From the NCBI RefSeq assembly GCF_012726295.1, contig NZ_JABAOB010000002.1, forward strand, positions 806,001 through 870,000: a stretch of 64,000 nt of DNA, written 5' to 3'. The notes beneath the pieces are model-generated. The model was not told the origin of the DNA and did not search any database. It was given only the letters and a program-made list of their open reading frames with translations. Positions 51,809 to 61,545 of the stretch are shown piece by piece. The position numbers were made by a program, and so were the translations under genes. Every line of letters starts with the position of its first letter. The stretch's first letter is position 1. Source of the DNA: Chitinophaga sp. Ak27. Lineage in GTDB: Bacteria; Bacteroidota; Bacteroidia; Chitinophagales; Chitinophagaceae.

Positions 51809-54800
51809 ATGAACTTAATCAGTTTTGCATTAAAAAAACCTATTACTATCCTGGTGCTGGTAGCCGGCCTGTTCTTCTTTGGGATAAAAGCGGTGAATAC
51901 GATTAAGATCGACATCTTCCCAAAGCTGGACATGCCGGTGATCTATGTATCCCACCCTTTCGGAGGCTACACTCCCAAGCAGATGGAGTCTTTCTTTGCT
52001 AAACAGTACATCAATATATTCCTGTTTGTAAACGGGGTGAAAAGTATCGAAACAAAAAACATCCAGGGGCTTACCCTGATGAAGATCAACTTCTATCCCG
52101 GTACCAACATGGCCCAGGCGGCAGCGGAGGTGAGCGCGTTTTCCAACAGGATTCAGGCCATCTTTCCACCGGGTTCCAACCCGCCATTCATCATCCGCTT
52201 CGATGCCTCTACTTTGCCGGTAGGACAGCTCGTACTCAGCAGCGATAAGCGCAGCAACAACGAACTGCTCGACCTGGCCAACGTATACGTACGTTCTTCC
52301 TTTACGTCTATCCCCGGTTTGATCGGCTCTACGCCTTTTGGCGGTAACATGCGTACCGTGGTGATCAAAGCCGATCCTGAGCTGCTCCGCCAGCACAACA
52401 TGACGCCCGATCAGCTGGTGGAAGCGCTGCGGCTCAACAACCAAACTGCCCCCTCCGGGAATGTGCGCATCGGCAACAATAACTATATCACACCCGCCAA
52501 TACCACTATCCGTAATGTAAAGGACTTTGAAAATATACCTTTGTTTAAAGGAGATGTGTCTAATCTCTACCTGCGCGATGTGGCTACCGTAGAAGATGGC
52601 GCCGACGTTACTGCGGGCTATGCCTTGGTCAATGGCCGTCGCTCAGTATACCTGAGTATTGCCAAAAGTGCCGATGCCTCTACCTGGGAAGTGGTACAGC
52701 GACTCAAAAAGGCTTTGCCTAAAATGAAGGCGCAACTGCCCGAAGATGTGAACCTGAGCTATGAATTCGACCAGTCCACCTACGTGATCAACTCTGTAAA
52801 GAGCCTGCTCACAGAAGGTACGATAGGCGCTATTCTTACCGGTTTGATGGTGCTGCTGTTCCTGGGCGATCCAAGAGGCGCGCTGATTGTGATCCTCACT
52901 ATTCCTACTTCCATTATTTCGTCGGTATTGTTCCTCAATCTCACCGGGCAAACCATCAATATTATGACCCTCAGCGGGCTGGCGCTGGCCATCGGTATCC
53001 TGGTAGATGAAAGTACGGTAACGATAGAAAATATTCACCAGCATCTTGATATGGGGAAACCTAAGGCCCTGGCTATCTGGGATGCCTGCCAGGAAATTGC
53101 GTTCCCTAAGTTGCTGATCCTGTTTTGTATATTGGCAGTGTTTGCGCCGGCATTTACCATGGGCGGCATTCCAGGCTCCCTGTTCCTGCCGCTGGCGCTG
53201 GCCATCGGCTTCAGTATGATCATTTCTTACTTCCTGGCACAGACCTTTGTACCTATCATGGCCAACTGGATCATGAAGGTGAAACATCATAAAAAAGCAG
53301 ATGGCCGGGAAATGACCGATGCGGAAGAGTTTGCCGCCGCAGGGTTATCCGGGGAAAAAGATACCTGGGAACAAAAGAAGGTATTGGTAGAAAGAGCAGA
53401 CAGCAACCATGACGGAAAGATCAGCCGCTTTGAGCGCCTGCGCAACCGCTACCTGCGCTTCATTGGCCGGATGATGCCCTATCGCAAACCTATTGTGATC
53501 GGCTACCTGGTGATCGTATGCGGCGCAGTTGCATTACTCCTGTCGGGCATAGGACGGGATGTATTGCCTAAAGTGAACGGCAGCCAGTTCCAGGTGAGAA
53601 TGCGGGTGCCGGATGGCACGCGTATTGAGCGCACGGAAGAACAAACCCTGAAATTACTCGATGGTATCAACAACATCGTCGGGAAAGAAAATGTATCTAT
53701 CACGTCGGCATATATAGGTATGCACCCGCAGCTGTTTTCCACGGCGCCCATCTTCCTGTGGATGGCCGGTCCGCACGAAGCGGTATTGCAGGTGTCATTG
53801 AACGAGCATTATAAAACCAACCTGGAGCAACTGAAAGATAAGATCCGTGAAAAGGCCAGGGCTATTGATCCGCAGATGATGCTGTCGTTTGAACCGATAG
53901 AACTCACCGACAAAATCCTCAGCCAGGGATCGCCCACACCTATAGAGGTAAGGTTTTCGGGCCGCGACCGTAAGTTAGGAGAGCAGTATGCGCAGAAGCT
54001 GGTCGACCGCATGAAACAGCTGTCTTACCTCCGCGATGTGCAATTTGGTCAGTCTATTAAATATCCTTCTATCAACGTAAATATCGATCGTATCCGGGCA
54101 GCCCAGCTGGGGGTGGATGTAAGCGATGTAACCCGCTCCCTGATTGCGTCTACCTCTTCTTCCCGTTTAACGGAAAAAAATATCTGGGTAGATGAAAAAG
54201 CTGGACTGAGCTATAACGTTCAGGTACAGGTACCAGAAAATAAGATGAACAGCAAAGAGGAGATAGGGGAGATTCCTGTATTGAAGAATGCCTCCAGGCC
54301 CGTGCTAAGCGACGTAGCCACGTTGTCGGTCGACACCACGTATGGCGAAGTAGATAACCTGGGTGCTATGCCGATGATGACGGTCACCGCCAACCTGAAT
54401 AATAAAGATCTGGGCGCGGCCGCCGCCGGCGTAAAACAGGCTATAGCGGCCCTGGGCCCATTACCGCGGGGACTGAACGTAGAAATGATTGGACTCAGCA
54501 CCACCCTCGGCGATACGCTCGATAGTTTACAGGGCGGATTGATCGTAGCCATCGTAGTGATCTTCCTGATGCTGGCCGCTAATTTCCAGTCGTTTAAAGT
54601 ATCCGGTATTGTGTTGGCCACCGTACCTGCTGTATTACTGGGTTCTCTCGCATTGCTGATGCTGTGCCGGTCTACCCTCAACCTGCAATCCTATATGGGC
54701 ATGATTATGTCGGTAGGGGTGTCTATTTCCAATGCGGTGCTGCTGATCACCAATGCAGAGCAGTTGAGAAAACACAATGGCGATGCCTTGTTATCTGCCA

Positions 54801-55084
54801 CAGAAGCTGCCGCGCTGCGTTTACGTCCTATTGTAATGACCGCCCTGGCCATGGTGGTGGGTATGATACCCATGGCGAGTGGTATGGGAGAAGCTGGCGA
54901 TCAGTCGTCTCCCCTGGGAAGAGCTGTTATCGGTGGACTAGTAGCTTCTACCTTTGCTGCTTTGTTTATATTGCCGCTGGCATTTGCCTGGGGACAAGGA
55001 AAGGCTACTACACAAAGCGTATCGCTGCATCCGAGAGATGAAGAAAGTATTCACTACATTCCATCAGAAGACGATAAGGCATAA
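51809..55084 (+). CDS. RND efflux permease (AcrB/HAE1-like) with EF-hand-like insert
   Basis: A 1091-residue proton-driven inner-membrane pump. Twelve membrane segments in two halves are evident (first near residue 12, LVLVAGLFFFGIKAV; SGLALAIGILVDESTVTIENI is the hallmark TM4 region; the second half ends RPIVMTALAMVVGMIPMA). The periplasmic porter parts (FPKLDMPVIYVSHPFGG, NVRIGNNNYITPAN) are complete. Between TM6 and TM7 there is a cytoplasmic insert of about 60 residues holding a textbook EF-hand loop, DSNHDGKISRFE (531-542), which is unusual for this family and could bind calcium. The partner genes flank it in TolC-RND-MFP order. Confidence 0.93.
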   Translation: MNLISFALKKPITILVLVAGLFFFGIKAVNTIKIDIFPKLDMPVIYVSHPFGGYTPKQMESFFAKQYINIFLFVNGVKSIETKNIQGLTLMKINFYPGTNMAQAAAEVSAFSNRIQAIFPPGSNPPFIIRFDASTLPVGQLVLSSDKRSNNELLDLANVYVRSSFTSIPGLIGSTPFGGNMRTVVIKADPELLRQHNMTPDQLVEALRLNNQTAPSGNVRIGNNNYITPANTTIRNVKDFENIPLFKGDVSNLYLRDVATVEDGADVTAGYALVNGRRSVYLSIAKSADASTWEVVQRLKKALPKMKAQLPEDVNLSYEFDQSTYVINSVKSLLTEGTIGAILTGLMVLLFLGDPRGALIVILTIPTSIISSVLFLNLTGQTINIMTLSGLALAIGILVDESTVTIENIHQHLDMGKPKALAIWDACQEIAFPKLLILFCILAVFAPAFTMGGIPGSLFLPLALAIGFSMIISYFLAQTFVPIMANWIMKVKHHKKADGREMTDAEEFAAAGLSGEKDTWEQKKVLVERADSNHDGKISRFERLRNRYLRFIGRMMPYRKPIVIGYLVIVCGAVALLLSGIGRDVLPKVNGSQFQVRMRVPDGTRIERTEEQTLKLLDGINNIVGKENVSITSAYIGMHPQLFSTAPIFLWMAGPHEAVLQVSLNEHYKTNLEQLKDKIREKARAIDPQMMLSFEPIELTDKILSQGSPTPIEVRFSGRDRKLGEQYAQKLVDRMKQLSYLRDVQFGQSIKYPSINVNIDRIRAAQLGVDVSDVTRSLIASTSSSRLTEKNIWVDEKAGLSYNVQVQVPENKMNSKEEIGEIPVLKNASRPVLSDVATLSVDTTYGEVDNLGAMPMMTVTANLNNKDLGAAAAGVKQAIAALGPLPRGLNVEMIGLSTTLGDTLDSLQGGLIVAIVVIFLMLAANFQSFKVSGIVLATVPAVLLGSLALLMLCRSTLNLQSYMGMIMSVGVSISNAVLLITNAEQLRKHNGDALLSATEAAALRLRPIVMTALAMVVGMIPMASGMGEAGDQSSPLGRAVIGGLVASTFAALFILPLAFAWGQGKATTQSVSLHPRDEESIHYIPSEDDKA

Positions 55085-55131
55085 TCAATCAATCAATCAT
55101 CATTCATCTAATTGCTATTAAAATATAATTT

Positions 55132-56253
55132 ATGAACAGCGGTTTCCGTATCTCGATTTCTTTCCTGTTGCTGACAAGTATTGCCGTGGCATTGTACAGC
55201 TGCAGTGAATCCGGGGCCAAAGACGAAAAATCCGGCGCGGCTGCAGTGGCGCCGGCGCCTGCATTGTCCGCTTTTTCCCTGGAAAAAGGAGCCATTTCTT
55301 CTTCTATACGTATCCCAGGTGAGCTGGTGGCTTTCCAGCAGGTGGACCTGTACGCCAAAGTAAATAGCTTTATCAAAAAACTATATGCCGATGTCGGTAC
55401 AGAAGTGAGCGCCGGCCAACTGCTGGTAACCATGGAAGCGCCTGAAATCAATTCACAGCTCTCCGGTGCTGAGTCGCGCTTAAAATCGCAGGAAGCGATT
55501 TACCTGTCGAGCAAAGCTACATACGATCGCCTGCTGGAAACCAGCAAAACACCTGGTACCGTGTCGCAGAACGACCTGGACCTGGCTTTTGCCCGCCAGA
55601 AGTCAGACCTGGCGCAGCTCGAGGCCGCCCGGGCTGCTCACCGCGAAGTAGGCGATAACCGCAATTACCTGGAAATCCGCGCTCCCTTCAGTGGTGTGAT
55701 CACCGCACGTAATGTAAGCGCCGGCGCCTATGTTGGTCCATCCGGGAAAGGTTCTGAAATGCCCATCTTCACCTTGCAGGAACAAAAGAAGCTGAGATTG
55801 GTAGTAAGCGTACCCGAAGCCTACACCAGCTACCTGGATAACCAGAGCGAAGTGAAATTTACCGTAAAATCGCTGGCGGGTAAACAGTTTACCGGGAAGG
55901 TGATCCGCCTGGCCGGCGCCCTGGATCGCAAGCTCCGCTCACAACACATCGAAATAGATGTAGCGAACAACGACAAAGCCCTGTTGCCCGGCATGGTGGC
56001 AGAAGTAGCTATCCCGCTTACCGGTAATGGCAACAACTTCCTGGTGCCTTCCAGTGCGGTACTTAATTCATCAAAAGGGGTGTATGTGATCCGGGTAGAA
56101 AACAACAAAACAAAGTGGGTACCCGTTACCACAGGCCGCAGCGAGAGTGGTAAAACTGAAGTATTCGGTGACCTGAAAGAAGGAGATACGCTGATTACCA
56201 CTGCCGGCGAAGAGGTGAGAGACAGCGCCGTAGCTAACATACAATTGAAATAG
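55132..56253 (+). CDS. RND efflux periplasmic adaptor (membrane fusion) lipoprotein
   Basis: A 373-residue adaptor with a lipobox (ALYSC, Cys24). The order is lipoyl half (VDLYAKVNSFIKKLYADVGTEVSAGQLLVTME), a coiled-coil hairpin of about 90 residues, the second lipoyl half (NYLEIRAPFSGVITARNVSAGAYVG), a beta-barrel and a membrane-proximal domain (GVYVIRVENNKTKWVPVTTG). It bridges the RND pump and the TolC channel encoded just upstream and is the last gene of the operon. Confidence 0.93.
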   Translation: MNSGFRISISFLLLTSIAVALYSCSESGAKDEKSGAAAVAPAPALSAFSLEKGAISSSIRIPGELVAFQQVDLYAKVNSFIKKLYADVGTEVSAGQLLVTMEAPEINSQLSGAESRLKSQEAIYLSSKATYDRLLETSKTPGTVSQNDLDLAFARQKSDLAQLEAARAAHREVGDNRNYLEIRAPFSGVITARNVSAGAYVGPSGKGSEMPIFTLQEQKKLRLVVSVPEAYTSYLDNQSEVKFTVKSLAGKQFTGKVIRLAGALDRKLRSQHIEIDVANNDKALLPGMVAEVAIPLTGNGNNFLVPSSAVLNSSKGVYVIRVENNKTKWVPVTTGRSESGKTEVFGDLKEGDTLITTAGEEVRDSAVANIQLK

Positions 56254-56270
56254 TAAATAGTGATGAATGC

Positions 56271-56300
56271 AGGGACTGCCTGTTTATACAGGCGGTCCCT
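56271..56300. terminator. Bidirectional terminator between efflux operon and sugar isomerase gene
   Basis: AGGGACTGCCTG (56271-56282) pairs with CAGGCGGTCCCT (56289-56300), one G-T pair, followed by TTTG on the plus strand. It separates convergent genes. Confidence 0.7.
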
Positions 56301-56305
56301 TTTGT

Positions 56306-57145
56306 TTAACTATTGAGCGTATGGATCACGCCCCGGAAATAGCCCGCCGATTCGGCGATGCCCGGCAGCGGATCACTCATATCTTTTTCATATTCGATAC
56401 TGCATACGCCCTGGTAATTGATTTTATCCAATGCGCCCACCAGCTTTTTAAAATCGATCACGCCTCTGCCGAGTTCAATAGCTTTCCCATCTTTGGCGGC
56501 AGCGCTCACATCTTTGATATGGAGGTCGAAGATCCTGCTTTTATACGCCAGTACGGCTTTGTCGGGCGCTTCACCAGCCCGGGTGGCATGGCCAATGTCC
56601 AGGCACAGGCCCAGGCGAGGATCCCGGTTTTTGATGAGGTCGTACGCGTTTTTAGGTCCCGGATACAGCGCATCTTCAGGTCCGTGGTTGTGTACGGCTA
56701 GCCGGATATTATAAGCTTTGATTTTCTCTTCTGTATAATCCAGTAAATCAGGGGTAGGTACGCCTACGATCAGTGGAACGCCCACCCGTTTGGCATATTC
56801 GAAGGCCTCATCTACCGCCTGCTTCGTTTTCATGTAAATAACACCTACAGCATATACGTTGATGCCGGCAGCGGAAAATTTCCCCAACACTTCTTTGATT
56901 TTTTCCTCGCTGCTGTTGAGCGGCAGGTGAATATCTTTCACCGAAATATTTTTGATATTCACCCGGTTCATGATGGCAATCGCCTGGTCGAGGTTGAATT
57001 TGGCAAAAGTATATCCGGCCATGCCCACAGGGAGTGTTGCTTTGTCCCGGCGGCCAGAAACCGCCGCCGTGGCTGTCAGCGGCCCCATGGTGGTAGCGGC
57101 CATGCCCAGGGCTGTTTGTAAAAGAAAATTTCTTCTTGTCGACAT
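56306..57145 (-). CDS. Sugar phosphate isomerase/epimerase family protein, Tat-exported
   Basis: A 279-residue TIM-barrel protein of the xylose-isomerase-like family. The N-terminus MSTRRNFLLQTALGMAATT has the twin-arginine motif, so it should be exported folded, probably with its metal. Typical barrel features are KAYNIRLAVHNHGPEDALYP, GLCLDIGHATRAGEAPD, FDLHIKDV and CSIEYEKDM, with His, Asp and Glu ligands for a divalent metal. Exported members in Bacteroidota often take part in inositol or modified-sugar breakdown, but the substrate is not known. It is transcribed alone, towards the efflux operon. Confidence 0.88.
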   Translation of the reverse strand: MSTRRNFLLQTALGMAATTMGPLTATAAVSGRRDKATLPVGMAGYTFAKFNLDQAIAIMNRVNIKNISVKDIHLPLNSSEEKIKEVLGKFSAAGINVYAVGVIYMKTKQAVDEAFEYAKRVGVPLIVGVPTPDLLDYTEEKIKAYNIRLAVHNHGPEDALYPGPKNAYDLIKNRDPRLGLCLDIGHATRAGEAPDKAVLAYKSRIFDLHIKDVSAAAKDGKAIELGRGVIDFKKLVGALDKINYQGVCSIEYEKDMSDPLPGIAESAGYFRGVIHTLNS

Positions 57146-57317
57146 AAAATTGGTTGTTACGTGGTTTCAGCAAAAGGATTACAGATTGCCTAAGATCTCT
57201 AAAATTTTTTATTTTTTCATGCTCAATACCTTTTTTCGGGATAGCCGGGCAAGATAGGTTCAGGCACGTTAATTGCGGCCGGGGGCATCGCAGTTATATA
57301 ACGCCCAAGCGAAGAAT

Positions 57318-58049
57318 ATGAAGAGATTAGTTTTACTCCTGATGGCGCTTTTGAGCTATGGCATTACCATGGCCCAGTTCAGCGACTCCGTGCATTATTA
57401 TATCAAGTATGCCTCTACCGGGTCGGTAAATAGCACCCAGGATGGAAATGCTTACCTGCTCAATAACAATCTGGGCTTTAAAATCAGTAAAAAGAAAATT
57501 GTGCTGAATACCGCTGCCAGCTATGTATACGGCAAACAAAACCATAACCAGACCAACAACGATGTGTCTGCCGCCACCGATTTCAGCGTATACCGGGGAG
57601 AAAAGAAGTTTTACTACTGGGGATTGGCCAACTACGACAGGAGTTATTCTCTGAAGATCAACAACCGTTTGCAGGCCGGCGGCGGCGCCGCCTACGATGT
57701 GATCCATCGCCCCAATGCCACCCTCAATATCAGCGAAGGGATAATGTTTGAAGCCAGCGACCTGTTTTTACAGGATACCATCCGCGACGTATATCAAACT
57801 GTCCGCAATTCCCTGCGGGTATCCTACAAATGGACCATCTGGAATATGGTGGTGCTGGAAGGCGCTAACTATGTACAAAACTCACTGACTAACGGCAACG
57901 ACTATATACTCAAGTGTAACAATGGCCTGTCTGTGAAGCTCCGTTCCTGGCTAAGCATTACCGCCGCCATGGTGTATAATAAACTGAACCGTACCGACCG
58001 TGAAAACCTGCTGATGACATACGGGCTCACGGTGGAGAAGTTTTTTTAA
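57318..58049 (+). CDS. DUF481 family outer-membrane protein
   Basis: A 243-residue exported protein (signal ending in TMAQ; the ATG at 57318 is chosen because it begins the signal). The body is a run of alternating beta strands (KIVLNTAASYVYGKQNHNQTNN, KFYYWGLANYDRSYSLKINN, GLSVKLRSWLSITAAMVY) as in DUF481 proteins, small outer-membrane barrels of unknown role. The gene stands alone. Confidence 0.8.
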   Translation: MKRLVLLLMALLSYGITMAQFSDSVHYYIKYASTGSVNSTQDGNAYLLNNNLGFKISKKKIVLNTAASYVYGKQNHNQTNNDVSAATDFSVYRGEKKFYYWGLANYDRSYSLKINNRLQAGGGAAYDVIHRPNATLNISEGIMFEASDLFLQDTIRDVYQTVRNSLRVSYKWTIWNMVVLEGANYVQNSLTNGNDYILKCNNGLSVKLRSWLSITAAMVYNKLNRTDRENLLMTYGLTVEKFF

Positions 58050-58095
58050 GTGTCCGTCCCCTGCATAAAACCATATTTTGTTTTATTTTGGTTAT

Positions 58096-59205
58096 ATGAA
58101 GGGATTATTCCATACCATCATTTTATTAGGAGCAATACAAGGCTTTATCGTTAGTGGAATATTATTTTTCACGGACAAACGGCGTACGGCCAACCGGTTG
58201 CTGTCGGCCTTTATTTTTTTGATGGCCATAGCTAGTTTTGCCCTGTATGCCTGGGAAACGAATTGGTTTGGCTCCCGCTGGCTGGCTTTCATCGCCAATT
58301 TTCTTCCGCTGATCACGGGGATGGGGTTTGGTCCGTTGCTTTATTTTTATGTAAAAGCCTTTACTGATCCGGTATTTAAGATGGGACGCCTGGAACGGTT
58401 ACAATTCCTGCCCATGCTGATCGACATAGTGCCATCGCTGACCAGCGTTATCTTTGTAACAGGCGTGCTGACAGGCACTATTAAAAACAATCCCGGCCCC
58501 TGGGGTATTTTCATTGATACCTATAATGTGTATGCCGATATTCCACGCTGGGCTTCCCTGGCATTTTATACAGCGTTATCATTCCGGTGGCTCGCCGTCA
58601 ATAAACCGGTAACCGGCACGGGATGGCTGCGGCAGTTGCTATGGGCCATGGCCATATTTGAAGGTATGTGGCTGCTGTACCTGGTGCCTTATGTAATACC
58701 GCGCTATACCGACCTGGTACTCGAAAAGTTGGACTGGTATCCTGTTTATATTCCACTGACCATATTGATTTACTGGCTGGGTATAAAGGGATATATTATT
58801 TCCTATCAGCAACAAGGCACCGCCCCGAAAAATGACACGCCGCTGCCGGTGGCTACCATCGACATGGCGCTGGTACAGCTCAACAAAGCCATGGAAGACG
58901 ACCGCCTGTACCTAAACCCCGAATTGACCTTACAGATAATGTCCCAGCATATGGGGATTCCACCTAAAACCATATCGGCGGTACTGAACCAACACCTCCA
59001 TAAAAATTTTAACGAGTACATAAACGGGTATCGCGTGGCCTTGTTTAAAGAAAAGATATTACAGGAGGACGCCGCCCAACTTACTTTTGCGGGCATCGCA
59101 TACGACTGTGGCTTTTCTTCTCCCGCTACTTTCCAACGGGTATTTAAGCAGCTCACGGGGATGTCGCCCTCCGAGTTTCGAAAAAAGTCGCTGGAAATTT
59201 CTTAA
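58096..59205 (+). CDS. AraC-family regulator with N-terminal membrane domain
   Basis: A 369-residue protein. The first 240 residues contain about seven hydrophobic segments (TIILLGAIQGFIVSGILFF, LLSAFIFLMAIASFALYAW, FIANFLPLITGMGFGPLLYFY and others); the C-terminal 100 residues are an AraC DNA-binding domain (MGIPPKTISAVLNQHLHKNFNEYINGYRV, IAYDCGFSSPATFQRVFKQLTGMSPSEFRK). Such membrane-tied AraC regulators are common in Bacteroidota. The neighbouring serine hydrolase gene follows in the same direction 68 bases later and may be its target. Confidence 0.9.
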   Translation: MKGLFHTIILLGAIQGFIVSGILFFTDKRRTANRLLSAFIFLMAIASFALYAWETNWFGSRWLAFIANFLPLITGMGFGPLLYFYVKAFTDPVFKMGRLERLQFLPMLIDIVPSLTSVIFVTGVLTGTIKNNPGPWGIFIDTYNVYADIPRWASLAFYTALSFRWLAVNKPVTGTGWLRQLLWAMAIFEGMWLLYLVPYVIPRYTDLVLEKLDWYPVYIPLTILIYWLGIKGYIISYQQQGTAPKNDTPLPVATIDMALVQLNKAMEDDRLYLNPELTLQIMSQHMGIPPKTISAVLNQHLHKNFNEYINGYRVALFKEKILQEDAAQLTFAGIAYDCGFSSPATFQRVFKQLTGMSPSEFRKKSLEIS

Positions 59206-59273
59206 ATCCTTTGCTCAAATCCGGATATGAGTAGGTGAACAGCCCATAAACAGGGACTTTTACCGGAAAACGA

Positions 59274-60464
59274 ATGATCCGTATGATTACTTGTTCTGAT
59301 ACCCTCCGGGGAAAAATCGTTCCGCTTTTAGGGATGATGGCTATTTGTTTGTTTGCCTGTCGCACATCAAAGACCGGTATTGCCCCAAAAAAAATTACCG
59401 CCGCCGACACCATATGGAATAGCATCCGGATGGCTGCTTTTGCTGAGCGGATGGAAACCTTGCGGCAGCGTTACCATATTCCCGGCCTTTCCCTGGGCAT
59501 TGTCAATGCCGGGCAGCTGGCATGGAAGACGGGACTCGGATACGCCGACGTAACTACGAAATCAGTGCCCGATGAAAATACGGTTTACCAGGTGGCGTCC
59601 GTCACTAAAACATTTGGCTCCATTATCCTCCTGCAACAGGTGGAAGCCGGCAAGATAAGCTTGGATGATCCTATCAGTAAGTATGGTATTAACCTGGGAG
59701 CTCGCTGGGGAAGCGATCCCCACATCAAGCTGAAACACCTGCTTACGCATACGGCCATGGGTAATACGCTCAATAGTTTTAAGCCCGGCTATGTATTCCG
59801 TTACAACGGCGCGTGGTATAACCAGCTGCAGAAACCCATTGAAAAAGCATCAGGGCATACCTTTGGGGAACTGTTGATGCAACAGGTGATCACACCGCTG
59901 GGTTTAAAGAATACGGTACCCAGCACAGATGATAGCGCCAGCTTTGCCCTGACAGGCTATGATAAAGACAGCTTCCTGCATAGCGTAGCCCGGCCTTATG
60001 ATTGGAAGCAAGGGCAGTTGGTGCCGGTTACCTTCAATTATGGCTTCGGGCCGGCGGCTGGTTTGATGAGCACCGTAGCCGATCTGGCAGTTTATTCTAC
60101 TGCTATTGACCAGGGAAAGTTCCTGGGAGACAGTACCTGGCGGATGGCATTTACACGGTATGTTACACCAAGGGGTAAAAAGATACAATATGGACTGGGA
60201 TGGTTTATAGGGAAGTACAAAGGGGTAAAGGTGGTATGGCATACCGGCTGGTGGACAGGTTATTCGGCATTGTTTGTGAAAGTGCCGGAGAAAGACCTGG
60301 CTTTCATTGTGCTGGCTAATTCGCAGGACCTGAGCCGGCCATTTTATCATATTGTTAGCCCGATGCCGATGCTAACGATGTTTAATCCGTTCCGGAATAA
60401 TCTAAACCGGCATATATCTGCGTCCGGCTTTGCAAAGGCGTTCCTGGACCTTTTCCTGGATTAA
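59274..60464 (+). CDS. Class C beta-lactamase-like serine hydrolase, lipoprotein
   Basis: A 396-residue penicillin-binding/beta-lactamase-fold hydrolase. The signal ends in a lipobox (CLFAC, Cys29). Catalytic Ser109-x-x-Lys112 lies in QVASVTKTFGS; the YxN-type motif is in FRYNGAWYN and the third motif in WHTGWWTG. Relatives include beta-lactamases, D-amino-acid esterases and peptidases, so the substrate is not clear and antibiotic resistance cannot be assumed. A second ATG three codons downstream is also possible as a start. Confidence 0.88.
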   Translation: MIRMITCSDTLRGKIVPLLGMMAICLFACRTSKTGIAPKKITAADTIWNSIRMAAFAERMETLRQRYHIPGLSLGIVNAGQLAWKTGLGYADVTTKSVPDENTVYQVASVTKTFGSIILLQQVEAGKISLDDPISKYGINLGARWGSDPHIKLKHLLTHTAMGNTLNSFKPGYVFRYNGAWYNQLQKPIEKASGHTFGELLMQQVITPLGLKNTVPSTDDSASFALTGYDKDSFLHSVARPYDWKQGQLVPVTFNYGFGPAAGLMSTVADLAVYSTAIDQGKFLGDSTWRMAFTRYVTPRGKKIQYGLGWFIGKYKGVKVVWHTGWWTGYSALFVKVPEKDLAFIVLANSQDLSRPFYHIVSPMPMLTMFNPFRNNLNRHISASGFAKAFLDLFLD

Positions 60465-60477
60465 AACAGGGAGTATA

Positions 60478-60513
60478 TTTCACGCCAGGGCACCTTGTGT
60501 TCCTGGCGTGAAA
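60478..60513. terminator. Bidirectional terminator between serine hydrolase and msrB
   Basis: TTTCACGCCAGG (60478-60489) and CCTGGCGTGAAA (60502-60513) are perfect inverted arms lying between convergent genes. Confidence 0.8.
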
Positions 60514-60521
60514 ATGAAATA

Positions 60522-61037
60522 TTAATGCGCTCCCGGGTCCGGCTCAAAATCGAGCGAGATGGAGTTCATGCAAAATCGTTTATGGGTGGGCGGTGGTCCG
60601 TCATCGAAGATATGTCCCAGGTGTGAGCCACAACGTTCGCAAATTACTTCTGTTCGCTGCATGCCATAGGAATTGTCGGCCTTGTAAATGACGCTATTGG
60701 CTCTCAGTGGCTCGAAGAAGCTTGGCCAGCCGCAGGAGCTGGCAAACTTTGCATCTGACCGGAATAGAGGATTACCACATACGGCACAATAATACGAGCC
60801 TTTCACATCGCTATCCCAGTATTTCCCGGTAAAGGCGCGCTCGGTAGCAGCCTCTCTTGCCACAGCGTATAATTCCGGTGAAAGTATTTTCTTCCATTCT
60901 GCATTGGTGACATGCAGTTTCCGGGTGTCTGTCCGTGAATAAAAAGGATTGGGAGCGGCGGGCTGTTTGCTCTCGTTTTGGCTATGGCAGGCAATCTGGC
61001 TGGCCAGGATCAGTGTGAGCAGAAATAATGTTTTCAT
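60522..61037 (-). CDS. msrB: Peptide-methionine (R)-S-oxide reductase, exported lipoprotein
   Basis: A 171-residue MsrB that repairs oxidised methionine (R form) in proteins. A lipobox (SQIAC, Cys17) places it in the envelope. The four zinc cysteines Cys84, Cys87, Cys133 and Cys136, the catalytic Cys156 (HKRFCMNS) and a possible resolving Cys102 (SSCGWPSF) are all present. It is a single-gene unit. Confidence 0.95.
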   Translation of the reverse strand: MKTLFLLTLILASQIACHSQNESKQPAAPNPFYSRTDTRKLHVTNAEWKKILSPELYAVAREAATERAFTGKYWDSDVKGSYYCAVCGNPLFRSDAKFASSCGWPSFFEPLRANSVIYKADNSYGMQRTEVICERCGSHLGHIFDDGPPPTHKRFCMNSISLDFEPDPGAH

Positions 61038-61161
61038 CGCTGTTATAAACTACACGTGAACAAATATGATGATACAAATTTACCGCTTTATCTCCTTATT
61101 TGAGCGGCGGTAGGGCGATTTATCCATCGCTTGCTTATTAGACGCAATAAATGAAAAATCC

Positions 61162-61545
61162 TTACAGCAGTTCTTTCAGCAAGGCTGTTACCCGTTGCGA
61201 TAATTCGCTGCCCAGCGCTTCCAGGCCGCTATAGTCCTGCAGCTGCAGTACAGGGTCGCTGTAGGTCACCGCCGTAGTGTGGCCGTCTACTTCCCGCAGT
61301 ACCAGTTTAAGGGGCACTTCTATGACAGCGTCCGGATCGGCCTGCAGCAGCTGCTGCATATAAGCCGGGTGGAAAAAGAGCAGTTGCCGGATAGGGCCAA
61401 TGACGATCTGGTGACTGGCTAATATCGCCTGTGGATTGATTTCCTGCAGGAGCAAGAAGCCATTATTAACAATGGCTTTCCTGGCGGCAGTTAATACCTG
61501 CTCAAATGGCTGGTCGATGATGGTGTTGATTTTATCTGTTTTCAT
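61162..61545 (-). CDS. DUF302 family protein
   Basis: A 127-residue cytoplasmic protein of the DUF302 family (begins MKTDKINTIIDQPFEQVLTA; PDAVIEVPLKLVLREVDGHTTAVTYSDP is the conserved strand pair). The function is unknown. Its start overlaps the end of the carboxymuconolactone decarboxylase-like gene by 14 bases, so the two form one operon under the TetR-type repressor upstream. Confidence 0.85.
   Translation of the reverse strand: MKTDKINTIIDQPFEQVLTAARKAIVNNGFLLLQEINPQAILASHQIVIGPIRQLLFFHPAYMQQLLQADPDAVIEVPLKLVLREVDGHTTAVTYSDPVLQLQDYSGLEALGSELSQRVTALLKELL

Noticed and set aside
59274..60464. Calling the serine hydrolase an antibiotic-resistance beta-lactamase
   Set aside because: The catalytic motifs fit the whole superfamily, most members of which are esterases or peptidases; no resistance context is present.
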